The notes beneath the pieces were generated by a model. It worked only from the letters and a program-made list of their open reading frames with translations, did not search any database and was not told the DNA's origin. Of a stretch of 5,928 nt of DNA, positions 1-5,792 are shown one piece after another (positions within the stretch are counted from its first letter, which is position 1; each line of letters starts with the position of its first letter). Origin of the DNA: Thermoleophilia bacterium (GTDB lineage: Bacteria > Actinomycetota > Thermoleophilia > Gaiellales > SKUG01); assembly GCA_025964455.1 (NCBI GenBank), contig JAOPYU010000361.1, positions 1-5,928 of the forward strand, given 5' to 3'. The position numbers were made by a program, and so were the translations under genes.

Positions 1-128
1 GAGGCTCCCAAGCCAGCCGCAGTCACCGGGACATGAGGGTCGCTCTCCCTTCCCGGCTTCGGCATTGGCAATGGCAATGGCTGCGCGGTCGCCGGGTGGG
101 CCTGACCTAGGCCACAATCGTCCTCCCC
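1..128. other. Leading intergenic stretch, possibly with the end of an upstream gene
   Basis: No complete gene is seen here. In plus frame 1 the first 36 bases read EAPKPAAVTGT followed by TGA (34-36). This could be the C-terminus of a gene starting outside the window, but eleven residues are too few to identify it. A short ATGGCA-type repeat lies near 65-80. CACAAT (113-118) is a weak -10-like hexamer ten bases before the ATG at 129; no convincing -35 is seen, so promoter activity is only a guess. Confidence 0.3.
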
Positions 129-672
129 ATGACCGTCGCGTTGCAGATGGTCTCCGAACCAGCGCGCACGCGGCTGGTGCTGGCGGTCAGCATGGACGCC
201 GATCGGCTGCTCGCCCACCCGGTGCGGAGCCTGCTGATCAGCCCCTTCGTCGTCCCGGTCTGGTCGGGCCTGCTTCTGCTGCCTCTTGTGGTGCTGGCCG
301 TGGGGGCGGTGCAGCGCTCTTGGAGCGCTGGCCGCTGCCTCTGCCCGGGGTGCTGGGACACGTGTCTGTCAGCGTGCTCATCGCCGTCCTGCTCGAGCGC
401 GACGACGACGCACCGGACACCGCCGGCGCAGCGGATGTCGGGGTGAGCTATGTGCTTGCCGTGTCGGCAGGACTGGCTCTGGTGCAACTGCGGGGTCGTG
501 CGGCCTGGGCAGCGGCGTTGACCGGAACCGCGGTCCTGTGCGTCCTTTTGGCTGTCGGCGGGACGAGCACCGACGCGGGGCACCTCGCGGCTTGGTTTTG
601 GGTGTCGCGGCATCGTTGCATCTACGCACAGCGGCGACCCAGCGACGCTCAGCGGCTCCTCAGCGACCGTGA
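129..672 (+). pseudogene. Rhomboid-like integral membrane protein, frameshifted twice
   Basis: The protein-like signal runs through three plus frames. From ATG 129 the frame gives a short head with DRLLAHPVRSLLISPFVV and a hydrophobic helix ending in VVLAVGAVQR. It then moves to the frame giving LPGVLGHVSVSVLIAVLLER, DVGVSY and GHLAAW, and finally to the frame giving LGVAASLHLR, which stops at TGA 670-672. Restoring one base near G5 (302-306) and one near T4 (596-599) yields about 181 residues with several membrane helices. The architecture resembles actinobacterial rhomboid-like proteins; the Ser in GVSY (codon 446-448) and the His in GHL (581-583) sit where a rhomboid Ser/His dyad would be, though protease activity is an inference. 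No Shine-Dalgarno precedes ATG 129, so the start may be leaderless; ATG 147 is an alternative. Either a true pseudogene or an intact gene with two sequence errors. Confidence 0.6.
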
Positions 673-728
673 AGCATTCTGCAGCCGCCCGCGCACTCTC
701 ATCGCCGCGGCCACATCAGGAGCTGACG

Positions 729-1556
729 ATGACCCTGTCCCCCCGTACCCCGCTGCTGGCCACGGCCGGCAGCGACGGGCCACCGACGATGCGCACGATG
801 CTGAACAAAGTCCCGGAGATCACGGCCTTCTTCTGGATCATCAAGGTCTTGGCGACCACGGTCGGTGAGACAGCGGCCGACTACCTCAACGTCACCCTCG
901 GGCTCGGCCTGAACGGCACCAGCGTGATCATGACGACCCTGCTCGCTGTCGTGCTCGTCCTGCAGTTCCGCTCCCGCCGCTACGTACCCGGGCTGTATTG
1001 GACCGCAGTCGTCCTGATCAGCGTGGTTGGCACCCTGCTCACCGACAACTTGGTTGACAACGTCGGCCTGGCGCTATGGCCGATCACCCTGACGTTCGCG
1101 GTGGCTCTGGCGGCGACCTTCGCCGTCTGGTACCGGGTCGAGGGCACCCTGTCGATGCACAGCATCGTGACCCGACGGCGCGAGGCGTTCTACTGGCTGG
1201 CCATCCTGCTCACCTTCGCTCTCGGGACCGCCGCCGGTGACCTGCTCGCCGAGGGCTTGGGGCTGGGCTACGGCTGGTCGGTCCTGGTGTTCGCCGCGGC
1301 CATCGGCGTGGTGGCGGTTGCTGGCCGGGTCGGACTCGGCGCCGTCACGGCGTTCTGGGCGGCTTACGTGCTGACCCGCCCGCTCGGCGCTTCCATCGGG
1401 GACCTGCTGTCGCAAGACCGGTCGCAGGGTGGGCTCGGGCTCGGGACCACGGTCACCAGTCTGCTGTTCCTCGCCACCATCGGGGTCGTGGTCACGTACC
1501 TGACCAGGACGCGAGCCGACGTCACCGAGGTCAGGCTCGGCGCCGAGACCGCCTGA
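729..1556 (+). CDS. COG4705-type multi-pass membrane protein
   Basis: A 275-residue integral membrane protein resembling the uncharacterised COG4705 family (MLNKVPEITAFFWIIKVL and GETAADYLNV, then YVPGLYW, REAFYWLAILLTFALGTAAGDL and TRPLGASIGDLL are typical). Its function is unknown. About eight membrane helices can be drawn. They form four repeats, each with a Trp, then Gly ten residues on, then Asp five further: W36/G46/D51, W91/G101/D106, W156/G166/D171 and W210/G220/D225. The in-membrane Asp residues suggest ion or proton handling, but that is inference. I chose ATG 729 because AGGAG (718-722) lies six bases before it; the upstream in-frame ATG at 669 lacks such a site and would overlap the end of the preceding gene. 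The frame is intact and of full family length, unlike its neighbours. A strong hairpin covers its stop codon. Confidence 0.88.
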   Translation: MTLSPRTPLLATAGSDGPPTMRTMLNKVPEITAFFWIIKVLATTVGETAADYLNVTLGLGLNGTSVIMTTLLAVVLVLQFRSRRYVPGLYWTAVVLISVVGTLLTDNLVDNVGLALWPITLTFAVALAATFAVWYRVEGTLSMHSIVTRRREAFYWLAILLTFALGTAAGDLLAEGLGLGYGWSVLVFAAAIGVVAVAGRVGLGAVTAFWAAYVLTRPLGASIGDLLSQDRSQGGLGLGTTVTSLLFLATIGVVVTYLTRTRADVTEVRLGAETA

Positions 1557-1576
1557 ACCGCGCTCGGCGCGGTTCA
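1554..1576 (+). terminator. Perfect 10-bp hairpin over the stop codon of the COG4705 gene
   Basis: TGAACCGCGC (1554-1563) pairs perfectly with GCGCGGTTCA (1567-1576) around a TCG loop. The stem begins with the stop codon itself. There is no T-tract after it, as is common for actinobacterial terminators. Termination is inferred from position and stability. Confidence 0.6.
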
Positions 1577-1601
1577 CTGACCGGATGCAGCACTCGGTCA
1601 G
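1577..1601 (+). repeat. Second hairpin directly abutting the first
   Basis: CTGACCG (1577-1583) and CGGTCAG (1595-1601) form a perfect 7-bp stem with an 11-base loop. It starts on the base after the previous hairpin ends, so the two could stack. It may strengthen termination or structure the leader of the hydrolase gene at 1635. Confidence 0.45.
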
Positions 1602-1634
1602 CAGCAGCGGCCTTCTCGACGCCGGACTTCGCTG

Positions 1635-2941
1635 ATGCTGGACGCCAGCATCGTGTCCGGCTCCGTGCGGCTGCTGCTGCTGATTGTCGGCCCCCTTGCC
1701 CTGGCCCTGCTCCTGCTGCGGCGGCGGCCGGGCTGGTGGCGGCGGCGTGTTCCGACTGCCGCAGCTGCGGGTGCGGCGGCCGCCGGCCTGGTCGTGTTGG
1801 TGGTGCAGGTTCTGTGGCGGCCCTTCCCCGATGCGCTGCCGCGGCCTGCGGTGCTTTCACGGGCCTGACCACGATGGCGTTGCTCCTCGCCCTACGACGA
1901 GGCGGCGGGAAGCGGGCGGCTGCCCTAGCGCTGACCGGGGTCGTGCTCGTCGCCGTGTCTGGGGCGGCGCAGGTCAACCAGCAGTTCCAGGCTTATCCCT
2001 CGCTTCGTGGCGTGCTGGGTCTGCCGTTGGCCGCGCAGGTGCGGTATGCCGATCTTCCCCACGGTCCGCGGCCGACAGTCATCGCCGCGCCGGGGCAGCC
2101 GCTCGCAGGTGCATGGCGACCGCCGGCTGGACAGGCCGCCAGCGGCGTGGTCACGACCGTCGCCATCCCTGGGACACGGTCGGGCTTCCGGGCCCGCGCG
2201 GCTTGGGCCTACCTGCCACCGGCGTACCAGAGCACGCCTCGGCCGCTGCTCCCGGTTGTCGTCCTGATCGCCGGGCAGCCGGGGGCACCCCGTGACTGGT
2301 TCGACGGCGGTCAGGTCAACCTGATGATGGACCGCTATGCCGCCACCCACCAGGGGCTCGCGCCGGTCGTCGTGGTGCCCGATGCGCTGGGTAGCCGGCT
2401 GGCCGACCCGCTCTGCGTCAACTCATCGGCCGGCCGGGTGTTCACCTACCTCAGCCTCGACGTGCCGGCCTGGATCGACGCGAACCTTCAGGTGGATCCC
2501 GATCGTGCCCACTGGGCCGTCGGCGGCATCTCTGCCGGCGCGACATGCGCGCTCCAACTTGCGGTCGGCGTGCCGTCGACGTACCCGACGGCACTGGTTC
2601 TGTCCGGGCAGCGGGAGCCGACCCTCGGCGACCGGGCCCGCACCGTGCGCAAGCGCTTCGGCGGAAACACCGCCGACTTCCGCGCCGCGAACCCGTTGGA
2701 CGTCCTTGCACGCCGAAGGTTCCTTTCCAGCGCCGCGGTCGTAGCCGTCGGCGCGCAGGACTCGCTCTACGGCGCTCAGGCGGACGCCCTCGCTGCCGGA
2801 ATGCGCTCAGCCGGCATGACTGTGCGCAGGGCAACCGCACCCGGTGGCCACTCCTGGCTGGTCTGGCGGAAAGTGCTCGCCGAGGAGCTGCCCTGGCTGG
2901 GCTTCCGCCTGGCCATAACGGCAGCACCACCACCTCGCTGA
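1635..2941 (+). CDS. Membrane-anchored alpha/beta-hydrolase (putative esterase), one apparent frameshift
   Basis: Restoring one missing base gives 435 residues: four N-terminal membrane helices (about residues 10-29, 39-62, 77-87 and 95-114), then a hydrolase domain of the putative-esterase type, likely outside the membrane. The nucleophile motif is GGISAG with Ser300 (codon 2531-2533). Likely partners are Asp376 in VGAQDSLYG (2759-2761) and His406 in PGGHSW (2849-2851). The substrate is unknown; antigen-85-like acyl transfer or lipid ester hydrolysis are options. The first frame (ATG 1635) stops at 1866-1868, while the continuation FTGLTTMALLLAL is in the next frame, so a base seems lost between about 1830 and 1870 (TTT at 1855-1857 is a candidate). 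If the shift is real, ATG 1874, five bases past that stop, could yield a 355-residue protein with helices 3-4 and the whole catalytic domain. The 1635 start has no clear ribosome binding site. Confidence 0.75.
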
Positions 2942-2980
2942 CCGGACTTTCGGCCGTTATCCACGACGCCGCAGCGGGGA

Positions 2981-2995
2981 ACCAACTCCGTTGGT
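2981..2995. terminator. Small hairpin between convergent genes
   Basis: ACCAAC (2981-2986) and GTTGGT (2990-2995) form a 6-bp stem with a TCC loop. It lies between the converging ends of the hydrolase gene and the DUF1003 gene and touches the latter's stop codon. It could serve as a weak bidirectional terminator, but it is short and has no T-tract. Confidence 0.3.
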
Positions 2996-3508
2996 CATAC
3001 CGGAGGCAGGCCTGGGGACATGGCTCCCACAGCCTCGCTCAGTCGCTGGTGCTCCCTCCGCAGTGCAGTGAGCTCAGCATGCACGAGTTCGAGCAGGTCC
3101 GCCGCATGCCGGTCGGTCTGGTAGTCGTGCAAGGCAAAGTCGCTGAGGATCTGAGTGCTGCGCCGAGCGGCGATGAGCAGAATCGCTCCCTGCATCGCGG
3201 CCAGGCACGACAACAGCAGGTTCAGCAAGATGAAGGAGTAGGGGTCGAACCCGCGACGGCCGTTGTAGACCATCCACGCCCCGAGGAAGGGCAAAGCGCA
3301 GAACACGAATGTCCACGAACCATCCCGTTGCGCATGCGATCGGCAGCACGCTCACCCGCCGTCAGCTGCTCGGCCGTACGAACAGCGGGATGCCGGTGCC
3401 ACGCGGCCCGCCCGAGGCGAAGTCCCGCGCGTCGAAGGCGCTTTGGCTCCGCGCTGACGGAGCGTGCAGCTGGTCCGAAGATCCCGTGCCGTCTGGGTTC
3501 GCATCCAT
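2995..3508 (-). pseudogene. DUF1003 membrane protein, two apparent frameshifts
   Basis: On the minus strand three frames join into one DUF1003-like protein of about 171 residues. The head, from ATG 3508, reads MDANPDGTGSSDQLHAPSAR. The middle frame (about 3400-3335) gives WHRHPAVRTAEQLTAGERAADRMRN, written here only in part as HPAVRT, GERAAD and RMRN. The last frame (about 3325-2995) gives GSWTFV, FDPYSFILLNLLLSCLAAMQ and a charged tail. DUF1003 proteins normally have GERAAD...NGMGSW...FDPYPFILLN in a single frame, so the parts belong together. Two membrane helices (about residues 65-84 and 93-114) precede a coiled-coil-like C-terminus with HDYQTDRHAADLLELVHAEL. Function is unknown. Each join needs one restored base; the second lies at CCC 3324-3326. 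The first join and the start are less certain, as the middle frame has no ATG or GTG. Real decay and sequence error are both possible. Confidence 0.65.
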
Positions 3509-3665
3509 CTGATCGACTCTGCCGTACCTGCCGATGAGGCCGACGGTGTCCGTGCGTCCGGAACGCGTCGCCTGAGAAGACTCCCAGTGCGGCTCAGCGC
3601 CATCACATCATGGAGGGAGCACGATTCCTCTGTCAGAAAGCGACAACAGAGCAGAGGAGGACACC
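3509..3665. promoter_or_regulatory. Divergent intergenic region upstream of the DUF1003 and 77-residue protein genes
   Basis: This region separates two genes read outward, so it should hold both promoters; no convincing -35/-10 pair is visible. CTCTGT (3628-3633) and ACAGAG (3646-3651) form a 6-bp inverted repeat with a 12-base gap just ahead of the plus-strand ribosome binding site, which could be an operator or leader hairpin. The plus-strand gene has GAGGAGG at 3654-3660, five bases before ATG 3666. The minus-strand gene has no comparable site. Confidence 0.45.
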
Positions 3666-3899
3666 ATGCCACGCCACAACCCCAGCACTGACATCGACGT
3701 CGACGACGGCAGCGACCGTGACGGAAGGCGGCTCGAGGGCGACACCCGGGCCCGCACCCGGCGGCGTACCCGCCGCCGCATCACTGTCATGCCTGACGGA
3801 TTCGACCGGCAGCGCCTCATCCCACGCCAGCTACGCAAGGACCGCGATCTGGAGCAGCAGGTCGTTGACTGGAGGTCCGAGCTCATCCTGCGGGACTGA
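3666..3899 (+). CDS. Small highly charged hypothetical protein (77 aa)
   Basis: I do not recognise this protein. It has an acidic stretch (D9, D11, D13, D14, D17, D19), then a basic run of Arg and Thr at residues 28-38, then TVMPDGFDRQRLIPRQLRKDR and a mildly amphipathic end with VVDWRSELILRD. There are no membrane helices, signal peptide or cysteines, so a soluble cytoplasmic protein is expected. The Arg-rich patch may bind nucleic acid, which is inference only. The gene call rests on a near-consensus GAGGAGG site five bases before the ATG and on the long inverted repeat that starts at its stop codon (TGA 3897-3899). It lies upstream of the kinase gene on the same strand but is separated by that repeat, so the two may not be co-transcribed. 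It occupies the place where a response regulator would be expected but shows no receiver-domain features. Confidence 0.65.
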   Translation: MPRHNPSTDIDVDDGSDRDGRRLEGDTRARTRRRTRRRITVMPDGFDRQRLIPRQLRKDRDLEQQVVDWRSELILRD

Positions 3900-3980
3900 G
3901 CGAGCGTCGCACTCCGCTTCTCACCCACAGGCGGTCGGGGCCGCCTTCGGTGCGGCAACGCTGGAGCGACGTTCGCTCAG
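3896..3980 (+). terminator. Long inverted repeat (15-bp arms) after the 77-residue protein gene
   Basis: The left arm (3896-3910, starting one base before the TGA stop) and the right arm (3966-3980) are complementary over 15 positions with a single G-T pair. The 55-base interior holds a second GC-rich inverted repeat, GGCGG (3929-3933) with CCGCC (3940-3944). In RNA this would be a stable structure that could terminate or attenuate transcription from the upstream gene. No T-tract follows. Confidence 0.5.
3964..3978. promoter_or_regulatory. Perfect short palindrome upstream of the kinase promoter
   Basis: GAGCGA, CGT, TCGCTC forms a perfect 6-bp inverted repeat centred at 3971. It lies about 25 bases upstream of a candidate -10 and could be an operator. 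Its bases are also part of the right arm of the larger inverted repeat, so the two RNA folds exclude each other. Confidence 0.35.
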
Positions 3981-4002
3981 CGCATGCTCAGGCTCGCGCG
4001 CC

Positions 4003-4008
4003 TAGCCT
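4003..4008 (+). promoter_or_regulatory. Candidate -10 element for a leaderless kinase transcript
   Basis: TAGCCT fits the actinobacterial TANNNT -10 pattern and lies seven bases before GTG 4016. That distance puts the transcription start at or next to the codon, as in leaderless genes. No Shine-Dalgarno is seen before GTG 4016, which fits. No good -35 is visible. Confidence 0.4.
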
Positions 4009-4015
4009 TCCGGTC

Positions 4016-5407
4016 GTGAGCCCGAGAGTGCAGTCCGCTTCGACATGGTGGCGTCGGCACGCTGGCGTGCGCGTCACGACGTCATTGGCAGCAGCTGCAG
4101 TCGTCGGCTCCGCCCTGGCATTATCCGCGGCACTTCTCGTCGTCCTGCTGCAGCGCAACCTGAGGGTGGCCGTTCACGACGCCGCGGTGCAGCGTGCCCG
4201 GGATGTCGCCGCCACTCTGACGCGAGAGGGTGTCGACGCGCTGGGGTTGCTCCTTGGCTCGAGCGAACGCAGCGTCGTACAGGTCGTGCAGTCCGATCGT
4301 GTCCTGGTCAGCAGTCCCGAGCTCACCGGCAAACCCCCGATCGTCATGCTGCGCCCTGGGCCCGGTCAGCTGCGTACGGCGAGTGGGCGGGTTCCCCTGG
4401 GTGATGCCGACCGCTACCTCATCGTTTCCCTGGGCGTGAGATCCGCGGACGGCGCCCCGCTGGTCGTCGTCGTGGCCCAGTCACTGGAACCCGTCGAGGT
4501 GAGCATCCAGGCGCTGCGTCCGTTGCTGCTCGTCGGGGTTCCGCTGCTTGTGCTGCTGGTCGGGGGAGCCACTTTCGTTCTGGCTGGACGCGCCCTGCGC
4601 CCGGTCGAAGCCATCCGTCGGCGGGTCGCGGGCATCGATGCCGAGCAGCTCGGGCAGCGCGTGCCCGTCCCCTCCGCCCGCGATGAGGTCGGCCGGCTGG
4701 CGGAGACGATGAACGGCATGCTCGATCGACTCGAGTCGTCGGCGGCTGCGCAGCGACGCTTTGTCTCTGACGCCAGTCACGAGCTGCGAAGCCCCCTAGC
4801 GACGGTGCGCACCACGATGGAGGTAGCCCAGATGCATCCCGTGATCACCGACTGGCCGGCGCTGACCCAGGTCGTCCTCGACGAGAGCGCTCGCATGCAG
4901 ACGCTGGTGTCGGACATGCTCCTGCTGGCACGCAGCGACGAAGGCGGATTGCAGCTGCGGCGCACCGAGGTGGATCTCGATGACTTGTGCGAGCAGGAAG
5001 TCACACGGCTGCGCCGGCTGGGGGTGACAGTCACGGCCGAGATCCATCCGGTCCGGATCATGGGTGACGCGGACCGACTCGCACGGGTACTTCGCAACCT
5101 GTCCGACAACGCCGCCCGGCATGCGGCCACCGGGGTCCATGTACAACTTCGGGCTGAAGGACAGGTTGCGGTACTGGACGTCGGTGATGACGGACCGGGA
5201 ATCCCCCAGGACCAGCAGGCCCGAGTCTTCGAGCGCTTTGTGCGTCTGGACGAGAGCCGCACCCGCACCTCCGGTGGGACAGGTCTCGGCTTACCAATCG
5301 TCCGGCAGATCGTGCATGCGCATGGTGGAAGCGTGTCCGTGCTCGACGCACCCGAGGGTGGTGCGCTGCTGCGGGTGGTATTGCCGCTGCCCACCGGCCA
5401 GCCGTAA
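4016..5407 (+). CDS. Membrane sensor histidine kinase (HAMP, HisKA, HATPase)
   Basis: A 463-residue two-component sensor kinase. Membrane helix 1 (about 21-45), an extracytoplasmic sensor segment (about 46-168), helix 2 (about 169-190), HAMP linker (about 191-243), dimerisation domain with H-box FVSDASHELRSPL and phospho-accepting His255 (codon 4778-4780), then the ATPase domain: N-box with N361 and N365 (NLSDNAARHA), G1 box DVGDDGPGIP (388-397), F-box VFERFVRLDESR (from 404) and G2 box GGTGLGLPIV (420-429). All catalytic motifs are present, so it should be active. The sensor segment has no recognised ligand motif. The frame is open back to GTG 3950, which would add 22 residues, but that codon is inside a hairpin loop; GTG 4016 has a -10 element and gives a typical N-terminus (basic patch then helix). 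No response regulator is adjacent on either side, so it looks like an orphan kinase in this window. Stop is TAA 5405-5407. Confidence 0.93.
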   Translation: MSPRVQSASTWWRRHAGVRVTTSLAAAAVVGSALALSAALLVVLLQRNLRVAVHDAAVQRARDVAATLTREGVDALGLLLGSSERSVVQVVQSDRVLVSSPELTGKPPIVMLRPGPGQLRTASGRVPLGDADRYLIVSLGVRSADGAPLVVVVAQSLEPVEVSIQALRPLLLVGVPLLVLLVGGATFVLAGRALRPVEAIRRRVAGIDAEQLGQRVPVPSARDEVGRLAETMNGMLDRLESSAAAQRRFVSDASHELRSPLATVRTTMEVAQMHPVITDWPALTQVVLDESARMQTLVSDMLLLARSDEGGLQLRRTEVDLDDLCEQEVTRLRRLGVTVTAEIHPVRIMGDADRLARVLRNLSDNAARHAATGVHVQLRAEGQVAVLDVGDDGPGIPQDQQARVFERFVRLDESRTRTSGGTGLGLPIVRQIVHAHGGSVSVLDAPEGGALLRVVLPLPTGQP

Positions 5408-5408
5408 G

Positions 5409-5430
5409 GCGCCGAAACGCTCTCGGCGTT
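5409..5430 (+). terminator. Hairpin after the kinase stop codon
   Basis: CGCCGA (5410-5415) pairs with TCGGCG (5423-5428) around a 7-base loop, starting two bases after the TAA stop. An alternative stem uses AACGC (5416-5420) and GCGTT (5426-5430). Position suggests a terminator; no T-tract follows. Confidence 0.4.
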
Positions 5431-5434
5431 CCGA

Positions 5435-5462
5435 TAGCGTCGCGATTAGGTCAGACCTCGCG
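5435..5462 (+). promoter_or_regulatory. Candidate -10 followed by an operator-like palindrome
   Basis: TAGCGT (5435-5440) fits TANNNT. Directly downstream is the perfect palindrome AGGTCAGACCT (5448-5458) with outer CGCG arms at 5441-5444 and 5459-5462. A start site would fall near 5447, so a protein on the palindrome could block transcription. No -35 is clear, so promoter status is tentative. Confidence 0.3.
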
Positions 5463-5489
5463 GCTTGGCGGAAACCGAAAGGGCACCGC

Positions 5490-5513
5490 ATGACGGCCAC
5501 ACCTGAGCGCTGA
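5490..5513 (+). CDS. Possible seven-residue leader peptide (MTATPER)
   Basis: ATG 5490 is preceded by GAAAGGG (5477-5483) with six bases between, and the frame closes at TGA 5511-5513, which is inside the next hairpin. Such a layout resembles a leader peptide before a regulatory stem. The peptide has no run of a single amino acid to suggest classical attenuation, and a reading frame this short can occur by chance. Confidence 0.2.
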   Translation: MTATPER

Positions 5514-5531
5514 CGCGGTCGCCGCGTCAGC
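5509..5531 (+). terminator. Perfect 10-bp hairpin with TCG loop upstream of pafA
   Basis: GCTGACGCGG (5509-5518) pairs perfectly with CCGCGTCAGC (5522-5531) around TCG. It has the same stem length and loop as the hairpin at 1554-1576 and likewise holds a TGA stop. It may terminate or attenuate transcripts before pafA. Confidence 0.45.
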
Positions 5532-5532
5532 C

Positions 5533-5586
5533 GGCCGGTGGCACTTGTGGTCCTCGTGCCGGCGCGAGCCTCCGCTACCACCGGCC
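5533..5586. repeat. Nine-bp inverted repeat with 36-base loop
   Basis: GGCCGGTGG (5533-5541) and CCACCGGCC (5578-5586) are exact complements. The loop is GC-rich with no clear motif. It begins two bases after the preceding hairpin, so the pair could form one structured leader RNA. Confidence 0.35.
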
Positions 5587-5775
5587 AGTCAGGATTCACC
5601 CGGCATGCGTCCCACCGTTGCCCAGCTTGGGCCCGAGCCACTGCATGACACGTCGCACTCGTTTCGGGGCAGGCCAGAGCCGATGAACGTCCGGACCGTG
5701 TCAAGATGACTCACGGTTCGCCGGCGCAACATGGCCTCTGACCTGCGCTTCTGTCTCTCGTTCTGCGCCCAGCCC

Positions 5776-5783
5776 GGAGGAGG
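5776..5783 (+). promoter_or_regulatory. Strong ribosome binding site of pafA, which points to an ATC start
   Basis: GGAGGAGG is a near-perfect Shine-Dalgarno sequence. It ends nine bases before ATC 5793, a normal distance, but 24 bases before the first in-frame ATG at 5808, which is too far. Confidence 0.7.
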
Positions 5784-5792
5784 TGGACCAAG

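Larger units (their letters stand above)
5408..5792. other. Non-coding region between the kinase gene and pafA
   Basis: About 385 bases without a convincing protein gene on either strand. It holds a hairpin after the kinase stop, an operator-like palindrome, a seven-codon reading frame, a strong hairpin, a wide inverted repeat and the pafA ribosome binding site, each listed separately. From about 5590 to 5775 only a weak 5-bp hairpin (5620-5632) is seen. The pafA promoter should be here but is not obvious. No remnant of prcA or of a response regulator is recognisable. Confidence 0.6.

Noticed and set aside
65..80. ATGGCAATGGCAATGG short tandem repeat
   Set aside because: Only two and a half six-base units; too short to support a function.
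107..613. 168-residue minus-strand open frame
   Set aside because: Arg/Ser/Pro/Thr-rich translation with no domain, opposite the rhomboid-like gene; typical of shadow frames in GC-rich DNA.
629..669. Four degenerate copies of CAGCG spaced about 10-11 bases
   Set aside because: Copies diverge after five bases and fall in the coding tail of the rhomboid-like gene; best explained by GC-rich codon bias.
65..868. Long plus-strand open frame beginning MAMAMAARS
   Set aside because: Only its middle (about 305-595) looks like protein; it is the second segment of the frameshifted rhomboid-like gene. Its end runs through the start of the COG4705 gene with low-complexity Arg/Asp-rich sequence.
3950..4015. 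Upstream GTG as kinase start
   Set aside because: It lies inside the loop of the 3896-3980 inverted repeat, has no Shine-Dalgarno, and adds 22 residues without typical N-terminal features. It cannot be fully excluded.
5533..5587. tRNA-like outline: complementary 9-bp ends followed by A
   Set aside because: Only about 55 bases, with no T-loop GTTCGA-type sequence, D-arm or anticodon stem.
5291..5704. 137-residue minus-strand open frame over the pafA upstream region
   Set aside because: It overlaps more than 100 bases of the conserved kinase C-terminus, has no recognisable domain and no good ribosome binding site.
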